From NCBI RefSeq assembly GCF_900105345.1, contig NZ_FNSN01000003.1:2232001-2296000 (forward strand): 64,000 nt of DNA. The letters run 5' to 3'. The position numbers were made by a program, and so were the translations under genes. This DNA is from Arthrobacter woluwensis. Its GTDB lineage: Bacteria > Actinomycetota > Actinomycetes > Actinomycetales > Micrococcaceae. The notes beneath the pieces were generated by a model, which saw nothing but the letters and a program-made list of their open reading frames with translations, was not told the origin of the DNA and ran no database searches. The first letter of the stretch is position 1. The number at the start of each line of letters is the position of its first letter. Shown in pieces: positions 43,410 to 52,249 of this stretch.

Positions 43410-46088
43410 CTAGCGGTTGCGGATCGCGTCGACGATGGCGGTCAGCGCGGCGGGGATCTTCGCGGCGTCGGTGCCACCGCCCTGGGCGATGTCGTCCTTG
43501 CCGCCGCCACCGCCGACGAGGATCCCGGCGGCCGTGCGGACCAGCGCACCGGCCTTGACACCCGCGGACCGGGCTTCGTCGTTGGTGGCGACCAGGACCA
43601 CGGGACGGCCGTTCGCCACACCGGCCACGGCCACCGTGGCCGCTGCGCTGCCGAGGCGGCCGCGGAGGTCCAGCACGAGCGAGCGGAGGTCGTCCGCGCC
43701 GCCGACCGTGCCGGCGTCGTGCGCGATCACGCGGACGCCGTTCGCATCGCTGGCGCTGTTCAGCAGCGTGGCGGCCTGAGCGGCGAGCTGTTCCTTGCGC
43801 AGGCGGTCGAGTTCCTTCTCCGCGGCCTTGAGCTTGCTCAGCGTCGCGCCGATGCGCTCGGACAGCTGGCCGGAGGGGACCTTGAACATCTCGCTGAGCT
43901 CGGTCACCAGGGCGCGCTCGGCGGCGAAGTGGCGGAATGCCTCCATACCCACGAAGGCCTCCACCCGGCGGTTGCCCGAGCCGACGGACTGCTCGCCCAG
44001 CAGGTTCAGGCTGCCGATCCGCGAGGTGCTGCCCACGTGGGTGCCACCGCAGAGTTCACGGGACCAGGCGCCGTCGATCTCCACGACACGGACTTCACTG
44101 CCGTAGTTCTCGCCGAAGAGGGCCATGGCGCCGAGAGCCTTCGCCTGCTCCAGGCCCATCACCGAGGTCTTCACCTCGAAGTTGTTCCGGATGGCGAGGT
44201 TGGCCACTTCCTCGATCTCGCTCTTGGTGGCGCCGGAGAGCTGCTCACCCCAGGCGAAGTCGAAGCGGAGGTAGCCGGCCTTGTTGAAGGAGCCGCGCTG
44301 GGTGGCTTCCTTGCCCAGGATCTGGTGCAGAGCGGCGTGGACCAGGTGCGTGGCGGTGTGCGCCTGCTCGCCGGCATGACGACGCTCCGCGTCCACGGCG
44401 GCGCGCACGATGGCGTCCGAGGAGATCTCACCCTCGCGGACCAGTGCCTTGTGCACGGAGAGCCCCTTGACCGGGCGCTGGACGTCCAGCACCTCGACTA
44501 CGAAGCCGTCGCCCGTGATCAGACCGGTGTCGGCGGCCTGGCCACCGGCCTCCGCGTAGAAGGGGGTCTCCGCGAGAACCAGTTCGATCTCGTCACCCGT
44601 GGAGGCGTGTCCCGTGCGGGCGCCGCCGCTGAGCAGCGCGCGGACGCGGGACTCGGTCTCCAGCTCGTCGTAGCCGGTGAACACGGTCTCGCCGTCGGCC
44701 AGGATGTCGCGGAAGACCGTGACGTCGGCGTGGCCGCCCTTCTTGGCCTTGGCATCCGCCTGGGCGCGCTGACGCTGCTCCTGCATGAGAGTGCGGAACT
44801 GCTTCTCGTCGACGGCGACGCCGGCCTCCTCGGCCATCTCGAGCGTCAGATCGATCGGGAAGCCGTACGTGTCGTGCAGGGCGAAGGCGTCCTCGCCGGA
44901 GAGCGAAGCGCCCTGGGACTTCGCCTGGACCACGGCCTCGTCGAGACGAGCGGTGCCGGAGGCGATGGTGCGCAGGAACGCCCGCTCCTCGGCGTAGGCG
45001 ATCCGGGAGATCCGGTCGAACTCGAGCTCGACCACCGGGTACACGCCCTTCATGGCGTCGCGGGAGGCGGGCAGGAGCTCCGGCAGGCAGGCCTGCTCGA
45101 CGCCCAGCAGGCGCATCGAGCGGACCGCACGGCGGATCAGGCGGCGCAGCACGTAACCGCGGCCCTCGTTGGACGGGGTGACGCCGTCGGCGATCAGCAT
45201 GAGGGCGGAGCGGACGTGGTCCGCCACGACGCGCATGCGGACGTCATCGGTGTGGTGCGGGTCCTCGGGGCTCTCGGCGGAGGTGTACTCCTTGCCGGAG
45301 AGCTCGGAGGCCTTGTCGATCACGGGGCGGACCTGGTCCGTCTCGTACATGTTCTCCACGCCCTGCAGGATCATGGCGAGACGCTCCATGCCGAGGCCGG
45401 TGTCGATGTTCTTCTTGGGCAGCTCGCCGACGATGTCGAAGTCCACCTTCGACTTCACATTGTCGATCTGGTACTGCATGAAGACCAGGTTCCAGATCTC
45501 CACATAGCGGTTGTCGTCGGCCTCGGGGCCGCCCTCGATGCCGTACGCGGGTCCGCGGTCGTAGTAGATCTCCGAGCAGGGGCCGGCGGGGCCGGGCTGG
45601 CCGGTGGACCAGTAGTTGTCGCTCTTGCCCATGCGCTGGATGCGCTCGGCCGGGATCGCGGTGTGCTCAAGCCAGAGGTCGCGGGCCTCGTCGTCGTCCT
45701 CGTAGACCGTGACCCAGAGCTTCTCCTCGGGCAGGCCGTAGCCGCCGTCCTCCACCGGGCTGGTCAGCAGCTCATAGGCGAACTTGATGGCGTCTTCCTT
45801 GAAGTAGTCGCCGAAAGAGAAGTTGCCGCACATCTGGAAGAAGGTGCCGTGGCGTGCGGTCTTGCCGACCTCTTCGATGTCACCGGTGCGGATGCACTTC
45901 TGGACGCTCGTGGCGCGGCTGTACGGAGGGGTCTCCTGCGCGGTCAGGTACGGGATGAAGGGAACCATGCCGGCCACGGTGAAGAGCAGGCTGGGGTCGT
46001 TCGAGACCAACGAGGCGGACGGCACCGCAGTGTGGCCCTTGGAGACGAAAAAGTCCACCCAGCGCTTGGTGATTTCCTGCGACTTCAT
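43410..46088 (-). CDS. alaS: Alanyl-tRNA synthetase
   Basis: 892 residues: class II catalytic core (MKSQEITKRWVDFFVSKGHT; RHGTFFQMCGNFSFGDYFK), tRNA-recognition domain, editing domain with HTATHLVHAALHQILG and the CGGTHV zinc/editing motif, then a C-Ala (DHHA1) domain ending IVGGGGGKDDIAQGGG. ATG 46088 gives the family N-terminus. An in-frame ATG at 46139 would add 17 residues, and further upstream codons also stay open; neither has a ribosome site. Transcribed ahead of ruvX-mltG-aroE and behind a hairpin at 46247. Confidence 0.98.
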   Translation of the reverse strand: MKSQEITKRWVDFFVSKGHTAVPSASLVSNDPSLLFTVAGMVPFIPYLTAQETPPYSRATSVQKCIRTGDIEEVGKTARHGTFFQMCGNFSFGDYFKEDAIKFAYELLTSPVEDGGYGLPEEKLWVTVYEDDDEARDLWLEHTAIPAERIQRMGKSDNYWSTGQPGPAGPCSEIYYDRGPAYGIEGGPEADDNRYVEIWNLVFMQYQIDNVKSKVDFDIVGELPKKNIDTGLGMERLAMILQGVENMYETDQVRPVIDKASELSGKEYTSAESPEDPHHTDDVRMRVVADHVRSALMLIADGVTPSNEGRGYVLRRLIRRAVRSMRLLGVEQACLPELLPASRDAMKGVYPVVELEFDRISRIAYAEERAFLRTIASGTARLDEAVVQAKSQGASLSGEDAFALHDTYGFPIDLTLEMAEEAGVAVDEKQFRTLMQEQRQRAQADAKAKKGGHADVTVFRDILADGETVFTGYDELETESRVRALLSGGARTGHASTGDEIELVLAETPFYAEAGGQAADTGLITGDGFVVEVLDVQRPVKGLSVHKALVREGEISSDAIVRAAVDAERRHAGEQAHTATHLVHAALHQILGKEATQRGSFNKAGYLRFDFAWGEQLSGATKSEIEEVANLAIRNNFEVKTSVMGLEQAKALGAMALFGENYGSEVRVVEIDGAWSRELCGGTHVGSTSRIGSLNLLGEQSVGSGNRRVEAFVGMEAFRHFAAERALVTELSEMFKVPSGQLSERIGATLSKLKAAEKELDRLRKEQLAAQAATLLNSASDANGVRVIAHDAGTVGGADDLRSLVLDLRGRLGSAAATVAVAGVANGRPVVLVATNDEARSAGVKAGALVRTAAGILVGGGGGKDDIAQGGGTDAAKIPAALTAIVDAIRNR

Positions 46089-46246
46089 GAGGAAGTGAGT
46101 TCCCTTCGGCGTGACTCGGGCGGATGCCCGGTGATGCATGGTGGCGGACCAGCTGTCCGCCGCGTTCAATTGTGCCTTCATGGCCGCCCCGGGAGCCAAT
46201 CCCGCGGCCGGTTTCCGCGCCTGGTCCGGAGGCGCAGCGATCAGGT

Positions 46247-46273
46247 GCGACGGCGGGAGACGGCCGCCGTCGC
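46247..46273 (-). terminator. Hairpin after the small membrane protein gene, before alaS
   Basis: A perfect 10-bp stem, GCGACGGCGG with CCGCCGTCGC, and a 7-nt loop, starting 5 nt past the stop at 46279. Likely terminator of the DUF948 pair. A second 7-bp hairpin (GGCGGAC/GTCCGCC, 46143-46161) lies in the alaS leader. Confidence 0.65.
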
Positions 46274-46278
46274 GCGTG

Positions 46279-46500
46279 TCAGGACCGCTTGTCGTCCAGG
46301 GCGAGGGCCGCCCGGAGTTCGTCCTCACGCTCGCGCATGCCGTCCCGCACCTGATCGGCGAAGTGATAGATGCTGTCGCTCAGACGCCCGACCGCACGGT
46401 TCAGGCCTTCCGGGCCGACGGCGTCGCGGGCTTCGGAGAGCTTACGGAAGACCACCACGCCCAGCGCGGCGCCGACTCCCAGCCAGAGAATTCGTTTCAT
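46279..46500 (-). CDS. Small membrane-associated protein paired with DUF948 protein
   Basis: A 73-residue protein: a short hydrophobic N-terminal helix (about 4-18, LWLGVGAALGVVVF) and an amphipathic, charged remainder that ends in DDKRS. ATG 46500 lies 20 nt after the DUF948 gene. From memory, small proteins of this type follow the DUF948 gene upstream of alaS in many actinobacteria. Function unknown. The frame is open further upstream, but that overlaps the DUF948 gene. Confidence 0.8.
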   Translation of the reverse strand: MKRILWLGVGAALGVVVFRKLSEARDAVGPEGLNRAVGRLSDSIYHFADQVRDGMREREDELRAALALDDKRS

Positions 46501-46519
46501 CGTCTGTCCTTTCCGCGAT

Positions 46520-46903
46520 TCAGCGGCTGCGACGGCCGGCGGGGCGCTGCGAGCCCTGCTTGCGCGCCGACAGGGCCGAACGGACACCGTGGCTGAAGGC
46601 AGCCACCTTGATCAGCGGGCCGCCCACGGTCGCCGAGATGAGCGAGGAGAGCGCCGAGAGGTTCGCACTGGCATCCGCGACGTTGTTCGAGATGCCGTCC
46701 ACCTTCTTGAGCTGCTCATTGGTCGTGGTGACGGTGGCCGTCACCTCCGTCATGAGGGGCTGGGCGCCGTCGCTCAGCTCCTTGATGGAATCCCGGATCT
46801 CGTCCAGCACCTTGCCCAGCTTGAGGATGGGCACTGCGAGGAAGAGGACCAACAGCAGGAAGACTCCGGCTGCGATGAGACCGGCAATGTCACCGCCACT
46901 CAT
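46520..46903 (-). CDS. DUF948 domain-containing protein
   Basis: A 127-residue protein: one N-terminal membrane helix (about 6-27, IAGLIAAGVFLLLVLFLAVP), a helical region typical of DUF948 with MTEVTATVTTTNEQLKKVDGI spaced like chemoreceptor helices, and a basic Arg/Lys C-terminal tail (RKQGSQRPAGRRSR). Function is not established for the family; the coiled-coil form suggests a membrane-tethered scaffold. It lies downstream of rpsD beyond a terminator. Confidence 0.88.
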   Translation of the reverse strand: MSGGDIAGLIAAGVFLLLVLFLAVPILKLGKVLDEIRDSIKELSDGAQPLMTEVTATVTTTNEQLKKVDGISNNVADASANLSALSSLISATVGGPLIKVAAFSHGVRSALSARKQGSQRPAGRRSR

Positions 46904-46985
46904 GACTTTTCTCCTTGAGGTTCGTGGACAAGCACGTGTCCTACCTTATCGCCCGTGACCGCCGGCACGGCCCGGGAAAGAGAAA

Positions 46986-47011
46986 GAGCCCGTGGCCAGG
47001 GCCACGGGCTC
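46986..47011 (-). terminator. Terminator of rpsD
   Basis: A perfect 11-bp stem, GAGCCCGTGGC with GCCACGGGCTC, and a 4-nt loop, followed on the minus strand by TTTCTCTTTCCC. It is 14 nt past the rpsD stop. Confidence 0.9.
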
Positions 47012-47024
47012 CTTCCAGAGGCTC

Positions 47025-47651
47025 TTAGCGAGCGTAGAATTCCACGACGAGCTGCTCTTCGCAGGTCACGGGAACCTCAGCACGCTTCGGGCGACGCACC
47101 AGGCGTGCCTGAAGGGCCTCGAGCTTGACATCCAGGTAAGCCGGGACGGCCGGCAGGACATCGCGGTGGGCGCCGGCGGCAGCAAGCTGCAGCGGGACCA
47201 TCGGGATGCTGCGCGGGTGCACGTGGATCAGCTGGCCTTCGGAAACGCGGAAGGACGGGCGGTCCACGCGCTGTCCGTCAACCATGATGTGGCGGTGCAC
47301 CACGAGCTGGCGGGCCTGGGCGATCGTGCGGGCGAAGCCTGCACGAAGAACCAGGGCGTCCAGACGCATTTCGAGCAGCTCGACCAGGTTCTCACCGGTC
47401 AGACCCTTGGTGCGACGAGCTTCCTCGAAGACGCGGGTCATCTGAGCTTCACGGATGCCGTACTGAGCGCGCAGACGCTGCTTTTCACGCAGACGAACGG
47501 CGTAGTCGGAATCCTGCTTCTTGCGGGCGCGGCCATGTTCGCCGGGTCCGTACGGACGGCGCTCCATGTACTTGGCGGCCTTGGGAGTCAGAGCGATGCC
47601 GAGGGACCGCGAAAGGCGGGCCTGACGGCGAGCACGAGTGCTGTTAGCCAC
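47025..47651 (-). CDS. rpsD: 30S ribosomal protein S4
   Basis: A 208-residue primary 16S rRNA-binding protein and translational fidelity factor. The N-terminal domain lacks the four zinc cysteines of many bacterial S4 proteins (zinc-free form). The S4 RNA-binding domain at about 95-160 has MRLDALVLRAGFARTIAQARQLV and HRHIMVDGQRV. GTG/ATG at 47651. Monocistronic and not in the alpha operon, as in other Micrococcaceae. Its leader of about 155 nt is long for a single ribosomal gene. Confidence 0.98.
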   Translation of the reverse strand: MANSTRARRQARLSRSLGIALTPKAAKYMERRPYGPGEHGRARKKQDSDYAVRLREKQRLRAQYGIREAQMTRVFEEARRTKGLTGENLVELLEMRLDALVLRAGFARTIAQARQLVVHRHIMVDGQRVDRPSFRVSEGQLIHVHPRSIPMVPLQLAAAGAHRDVLPAVPAYLDVKLEALQARLVRRPKRAEVPVTCEEQLVVEFYAR

Positions 47652-47813
47652 TTGTGTCCTTCCAATGGTGCGGTTTTTGTGGTGTTAACTGGCCTCCCGT
47701 ATGGAGAGCATCGGCAAACCGCCGCCTTTTGCTACTGGTCCCGGACACGCGCCACCCTCGCGGAGAACCGTGAGAAGGGTGCTTGCCGGCGGGATCATGC
47801 CAGACAAACCTCA

Positions 47814-47819
47814 ATTCTA
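47814..47819 (-). promoter_or_regulatory. Putative -10 box for rpsD
   Basis: TAGAAT on the minus strand, preceded by GC, between the rarA stop and rpsD. It predicts a 5' leader of about 155 nt. No good -35 is visible, so the call rests on the -10 alone. Confidence 0.4.
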
Positions 47820-47851
47820 GCATGGCGGTGTCCCGCGTCGCCGAGGGTGGC

Positions 47852-49270
47852 TCAGCGCTCCCCGCGCACGATGCCCCGCAGCCGCTCCAGGCGCGCAGCG
47901 ATCTCGCGTTCCGAGCCGTTCGCCGTCGGCTCGTAGTAGTTCCGGCCCACGAGGTCGTCCGGCGGGTACTGCTGCCGGGCGATCGAGTGAGGCGCGTCGT
48001 GGGCGTAGACATAGCCCTTGCCGTGGCCCAGGCCCTTCGCGCCCGGATAGTGGGCGTCCCGCAGAGGCATCGGGATGTCCGTGCCCATGCCCGCCCTGAC
48101 GTCCGCCAGCGCCTTGTCGATCGCCAGATAGGCGGCGTTCGACTTGGGCGCGGTCGCCAGATGGACCACGGCCTCGGCCAAGATGATCCGGCCTTCGGGC
48201 ATGCCGATGAGCTGCACGGCCTGGGCCGCGGCCACTGCTGTCTGGAGCGCGGTCGGATCGGCCATCCCGATGTCCTCCGCCGCGGAGATCACGATGCGCC
48301 GGGCGAGGAAGCGCGGGTCCTCCCCCGCCTCGATCATGCGCGCGAGGTAGTGGAGGGCGGCGTCGACGTCGGAACCGCGGATCGATTTGATGAACGCGCT
48401 GATCACGTCGTAGTGCTGGTCGCCTTGCCGGTCATACCGCACCGACGCCTTGTCGATCGCCTGCTCGGCCTGCGCCAGATGGAGCACGGCCTTGGTCTTG
48501 CCGTCCTCCCCGGAACCGCCCGCGTGCTCTCCGAGCGCGACGCCGGCCGCGGCCTCGAGAGAGGTCAGCGCCCGCCGGGCATCCCCCGTGGAGACGCGGA
48601 CCAGATAGTCGAGTGCATCCTCCTCGACCTCGATCTTGCCGCCGAGCCCCCGGTCGTCCTCGATGGCCCGCTCCAGGAGTCCCCGGATATCGGCGTCCTG
48701 CAGGGGCTTGAGCGTCAGGAGGATCGACCGCGACAGCAGCGGCGCCACCACCGAGAAGGACGGGTTCTCCGTGGTCGCCGCCACCAGGATCACCCAGCGG
48801 TTCTCCACACCCGGCAGGAGGGCGTCCTGCTGGGCCTTGTTGAAGCGATGGATCTCGTCGAGGAACAGCACGGTCCCCTGCCGGTGCAGATCCCGGCGCT
48901 GCAGCGCCTCGTCCATGACCCTTCGGACGTCCTTGACCCCTGCGGTGATGGCGGACAGCTCCACGAATTTGCGGCCCGGCGCATTGGCGATCACGTGCGC
49001 CAAAGTGGTCTTGCCGGTTCCCGGTGGGCCCCAGAGGATGATGCTCGACGGCCCGACGGCGGAGGGTTCGCCGCTCGATTCCGCGAGCGTCCGCAGCGGC
49101 TGCCCGGGTCGCAGCAGATGCTGCTGGCCCACCACATCGTCGATGGTCCGGGGCCGCATCCGCACGGCCAGCGGCGTGAGCGGATACGCGGACGACGACG
49201 TCCCCTCACCCGAGGGGGAATCGCCCGGATCGCTCTGGGAGAATTCGTCCTGGGAAAAGAGGTCAGCCAT
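47852..49270 (-). CDS. rarA: Replication-associated recombination protein A (AAA+ ATPase)
   Basis: A 472-residue RarA/MgsA/WRNIP1-type clamp-loader-like ATPase that acts at stalled forks. N-terminal disordered Ser/Gly-rich part (1-30), [13 protein letters not shown], Walker [16 protein letters not shown] (about 80-94), Walker [16 protein letters not shown], sensor 1 region ATTENPSF and Arg finger [12 protein letters not shown]. The C-terminal tetramerization domain has [15 protein letters not shown] and [13 protein letters not shown]. Monocistronic between the repeat region and rpsD. Confidence 0.96.
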   Translation of the reverse strand: MADLFSQDEFSQSDPGDSPSGEGTSSSAYPLTPLAVRMRPRTIDDVVGQQHLLRPGQPLRTLAESSGEPSAVGPSSIILWGPPGTGKTTLAHVIANAPGRKFVELSAITAGVKDVRRVMDEALQRRDLHRQGTVLFLDEIHRFNKAQQDALLPGVENRWVILVAATTENPSFSVVAPLLSRSILLTLKPLQDADIRGLLERAIEDDRGLGGKIEVEEDALDYLVRVSTGDARRALTSLEAAAGVALGEHAGGSGEDGKTKAVLHLAQAEQAIDKASVRYDRQGDQHYDVISAFIKSIRGSDVDAALHYLARMIEAGEDPRFLARRIVISAAEDIGMADPTALQTAVAAAQAVQLIGMPEGRIILAEAVVHLATAPKSNAAYLAIDKALADVRAGMGTDIPMPLRDAHYPGAKGLGHGKGYVYAHDAPHSIARQQYPPDDLVGRNYYEPTANGSEREIAARLERLRGIVRGER

Positions 49271-49285
49271 GCTCCCCAGCCTAGC

Positions 49286-49337
49286 GGGCGAGGGGCCCCG
49301 CCCGATGCGGAGCGAGGGTGGGGAGCCCGGCTAGGCG
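49286..49337 (+). repeat. 52-bp direct repeat, copy 1
   Basis: 51 of 52 bases match copy 2 at 49398-49449 (one C/G difference at position 301 versus 413). It begins GGGCGAGGGGCCCCG and ends GCCCGGCTAGGCG. It starts 16 bases upstream of the rarA start codon, in the gap that follows the GNAT stop. Confidence 0.93.
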
Positions 49338-49347
49338 CTCTCCCCGG

Positions 49348-49385
49348 CGGCTCCCCAACTTCGTTCCTCGGTGGGGCCCCTCGCC
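49348..49385 (-). repeat. Inverted, degenerate relative of the 52-bp repeat
   Basis: Its reverse complement starts with the same 13 bases GGCGAGGGGCCCC and later shares TGGGGAGCC, with a diverged middle. GGGGCCCCTCGCC (49373-49385) is the exact complement of 49287-49299 in copy 1, so the pair can fold into a large hairpin. Confidence 0.75.
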
Positions 49386-49397
49386 CCCGTGGGCCCA

Positions 49398-49449
49398 GGG
49401 CGAGGGGCCCCGGCCGATGCGGAGCGAGGGTGGGGAGCCCGGCTAGGCG
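49398..49449 (+). repeat. 52-bp direct repeat, copy 2
   Basis: Second copy, 112 bases after the first and 26 bases before the GNAT stop (49476). The sequence between the copies is GC-rich with no reading frame of note. The last 26 bases are unique sequence. Confidence 0.93.
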
Positions 49450-49475
49450 ATCTCCCCTGTCGCTGCTACCCAGCC

Positions 49476-50243
49476 TCAGCAGGCTCCGGGCGCGCGGCGC
49501 AATGGCGCACTGCGGTACCAGTAGGAGCCGGCCTCCACGAACCCCAGATCCCGATACAGTGCCAGGGCGCCGTGGTTGGAGCGCGTCACGCTCAGCCAGA
49601 ACCCATGCGGAGTGGCCGGCTCGGCCAGGAGCGCGGTCAGGATGGCGCGGGCATGGCCCTTGCGGCGGTGCGCCTCACGCGTGACCATGCCGTAGATCCC
49701 CGAGCACGCGCCCACGTGGATCGCCTGACCGACGGCGACCGGGGCGCCGTCGTCGTCGCGGATGAGCGCATACGTGGACCGGACGGATTCCTGGATGGCC
49801 CGTGCAGTGTCCGCCGCGTCGGCGCCGCCGTGGCCGCTGGTGAGCCACCAGGCATCGAACCACTCCTCGGTCAGGTCGGGAGTGATCTCGACGCGGCCAA
49901 GTGCGGGCAGAACCGGTCCGGCGGACGCCTCCCGGACCATGAAGACCGTGTGGGACTGCGCGCGGTAACCGAGTGCGTCGAGGCGGGCGTCCAGGGCGGC
50001 GTCCGCCGGATCCGAGGTGAGCTGGAACAGCGCCGGAAGCCGCTGCTCGCGGTACCAGGACTCGGCGGCCTTGATGGCGGCGTCGACGTCGTCCACCGGT
50101 GCGTACGGCCACACCGAGTTGGCCCGCTGTGTCACGCCGGAGGCACTGCGGAGCAGCCAGGCACCGGTGTCGAACGTGGTCAGGCCCGGCCATGCTGCGT
50201 TCTGCAGCGCGGCCAGGCCTGACACGGAGGAAAGGGACTCCAC
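49476..50243 (-). CDS. GNAT family N-acetyltransferase
   Basis: A 255-residue acetyl-CoA-dependent acetyltransferase. The N-terminal ~115 residues are a GNAT-like but degenerate half with EWFDAWWLTSGHGG. The C-terminal GNAT domain contains the acetyl-CoA loop GMVTREAHRRKGHARAILTALL (R-x-x-G-x-A) and NHGALALYRDLGFVEAGSYWY. GTG 50243, 5 nt after the aspS stop, is chosen; a second GTG at 50225 is possible. Co-transcribed with aspS. Substrate unknown; members of this double-GNAT group include mycothiol synthase, but the signature residues are not clear enough to say. Confidence 0.85.
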   Translation of the reverse strand: MESLSSVSGLAALQNAAWPGLTTFDTGAWLLRSASGVTQRANSVWPYAPVDDVDAAIKAAESWYREQRLPALFQLTSDPADAALDARLDALGYRAQSHTVFMVREASAGPVLPALGRVEITPDLTEEWFDAWWLTSGHGGADAADTARAIQESVRSTYALIRDDDGAPVAVGQAIHVGACSGIYGMVTREAHRRKGHARAILTALLAEPATPHGFWLSVTRSNHGALALYRDLGFVEAGSYWYRSAPLRRAPGAC

Positions 50244-50247
50244 GGGA

Positions 50248-52053
50248 TCAGACGTCCGCGGTCTCCCCTGCCGGCTTCTCAGCGGCGGCGGCCTTCGGGG
50301 CGGGCTTGAAGTCCACACCGGCCTCCTTGCGCTGCTGCGGCGTGATGGGAGCCGGAGCCGCGGTCAGCGGATCGTAGCCGCCACCGGACTTCGGGAAGGC
50401 GATGACGTCGCGGATGGACTCGGCGCCGGCCAGGAAGGAGACCACGCGGTCCCAGCCGAGGGCGATGCCGCCGTGCGGCGGGGCGCCGTACTTGAAGCCC
50501 TCGAGCAGGAAGCCGAACTTGCTCTCGGCTTCCTCCTTGCTCAGGCCCATGACCTCGAACACGCGCTCCTGGACATCACGCTGGTGGATACGGATGGAAC
50601 CGCCACCGAGCTCGCTGCCGTTGCAGACGATGTCGTAGGCGTAGGACAGCGCCGACTCGGGATCCGTGTCGAACGTGTCCATGAACTCCGGACGCGGCGA
50701 CGTGAACGCGTGGTGCACGGCGGTCCACTTTCCGGCGCCGACGGCGACGTCACCCGACGCGACGGCAGCGGCGGCCGGCTCGAACATCGGCGCGTCCACG
50801 ACCCACACGAAGGCCCAGTCGCCTTCCGCGACCAAGCCGGTACGGTGACCGATCTCCACGCGAGCCGCGCCGAGCAGGGCACGGGACGCCGTCTTCTCAC
50901 CGGCGGCGAAGAAGATGCAGTCGCCGTTGGAGGCGCCCACCGCGGCGGCCAGGCCCTCGCGCTCGGCATCCGTGAGGTTCTTGGCGACAGGACCCGTGAG
51001 CTCGCCGTCCTCCTTGATGAGGACGTACGCCAGGCCCTTGGCGCCGCGCTGCTTGGCCCATTCCTGCCACGCGTCCAGCGTGCGGCGCGGCTGCGAGGCC
51101 CCGCCCGGCATGACCACGGCGCCGACGTACGGGGCCTTGAACACGCCGAAGTTGGTGTCCTTGAAGAACTCGGTCAGATCCGTCAGCTCCAGGCCGAAAC
51201 GCAGGTCCGGCTTGTCCGAGCCGTACTTGGCCATGGCCTCGGAGTAGGGCATGCGGCGGATCGGGGTGGGGATGTCCACACCGATGAGCTTCCAGAGCGC
51301 GACGACGAGCTTCTCGCCGAGGGCGATGATGTCGTCCTGGTCGACGAAGCTGGCTTCGATGTCCAGCTGGGTGAACTCGGGCTGACGGTCCGCGCGGAAG
51401 TCCTCGTCGCGGTAGCAGCGGGCGATCTGGTAGTACTTCTCGAAGCCGCCCACCTGCAGGAGCTGCTTGAAGAGCTGCGGGGACTGCGGCAGCGCATACC
51501 AGGACCCCGGGGCCAGACGGGCGGGCACCAGGAAGTCGCGGGCGCCTTCCGGAGTGGAACGGGTCAGGGTCGGGGTCTCGATCTCGAGGAAGCCCTCGGA
51601 GTGCAGCAGCTCGCGGGCCACGCGGCTCGCCTCGGAGCGCAGGCGGAGATTGCGGGACAGGACCGGACGGCGCATGTCCAGGTAGCGGTGCTTGAGGCGG
51701 GCCTCCTCACCGACCTCCACGTGCTCGTCGATCTGGAACGGCAGCGGCTCGGAGGTGTTGAGCACCACGACCTTGTCCGCGATGACCTCCACCTCGCCGG
51801 TGGCCAGGGCGGGGTTCTCGTTGCCCTCGGGACGCCGCTCGACCGTACCGGTCACCTGCAGCACGAACTCATTGCGCAGACCGTGGAAGACCTCCTCCTC
51901 GCGGACCACCACCTGGGCCACGCCCGAGGCATCGCGGAGGTCCACGAAGGCCACTCCGCCATGGTCACGACGGCGGGCCACCCAGCCTGCCAGGGTGACG
52001 GTCTGTCCGATGTTCTCGGCCCGGAGTGAGCCGAGGTCATGTGTGCGCAGCAC
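50248..52053 (-). CDS. aspS: Aspartyl-tRNA(Asp/Asn) synthetase, probably non-discriminating
   Basis: 601 residues: OB-fold anticodon domain, class II core ([55 protein letters not shown]), bacterial GAD insertion and an Ala/Lys-rich tail of ~45 residues. GTG 52053 follows AAAGGAATGCT. Position 31 is His ([11 protein letters not shown]), whereas discriminating E. coli-type enzymes have Leu there; His is typical of enzymes that also charge tRNA-Asn, later amidated by GatCAB. No asnS is present in this window. The upstream hairpin at 52180 separates it from hisS. Confidence 0.97.
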   Translation of the reverse strand: MLRTHDLGSLRAENIGQTVTLAGWVARRRDHGGVAFVDLRDASGVAQVVVREEEVFHGLRNEFVLQVTGTVERRPEGNENPALATGEVEVIADKVVVLNTSEPLPFQIDEHVEVGEEARLKHRYLDMRRPVLSRNLRLRSEASRVARELLHSEGFLEIETPTLTRSTPEGARDFLVPARLAPGSWYALPQSPQLFKQLLQVGGFEKYYQIARCYRDEDFRADRQPEFTQLDIEASFVDQDDIIALGEKLVVALWKLIGVDIPTPIRRMPYSEAMAKYGSDKPDLRFGLELTDLTEFFKDTNFGVFKAPYVGAVVMPGGASQPRRTLDAWQEWAKQRGAKGLAYVLIKEDGELTGPVAKNLTDAEREGLAAAVGASNGDCIFFAAGEKTASRALLGAARVEIGHRTGLVAEGDWAFVWVVDAPMFEPAAAAVASGDVAVGAGKWTAVHHAFTSPRPEFMDTFDTDPESALSYAYDIVCNGSELGGGSIRIHQRDVQERVFEVMGLSKEEAESKFGFLLEGFKYGAPPHGGIALGWDRVVSFLAGAESIRDVIAFPKSGGGYDPLTAAPAPITPQQRKEAGVDFKPAPKAAAAEKPAGETADV

Positions 52054-52179
52054 AGCATTCCTTTCGAGTGAGGCGGATCCCCCCGCCGCCGACGAGATAC
52101 TGCAGATGCTCCGGGCGGGAAAACTCAAGGATCGTCAGGACGTCTCGGTCCGACGCAGACGATTTTACCCGGTGAGCCT

Positions 52180-52225
52180 GCTCCCGCCCGCCACCGGGCG
52201 CGTGCGCGCGGTGGCGGGCGGGAGC
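52180..52225 (-). terminator. Terminator of hisS
   Basis: A perfect 16-bp stem, GCTCCCGCCCGCCACC (52180-52195) with its complement (52210-52225); the loop can pair further (GCGC/GCGC). It lies 25 nt past the hisS stop, before aspS. Confidence 0.85.
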
Positions 52226-52249
52226 CGGACCCAGCGGGCTGGAGGGCGA

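Noticed and set aside
46089-46250. T-box or leader peptide before alaS
   Set aside because: Hairpins are present but no run of Ala codons in a short leader ORF and no T-box specifier pattern; the ATG at 46139 is in frame with alaS and is just an alternative start.
42897-46958. Very long plus-strand open frame (1353 codons) opposite ruvX and alaS
   Set aside because: Arises from GC-rich codon bias on the other strand; residue composition is atypical and the minus strand encodes clear enzymes.
49271-49475. CRISPR array
   Set aside because: Only two near-identical copies with one spacer-like gap that itself holds an inverted copy; no cas genes.
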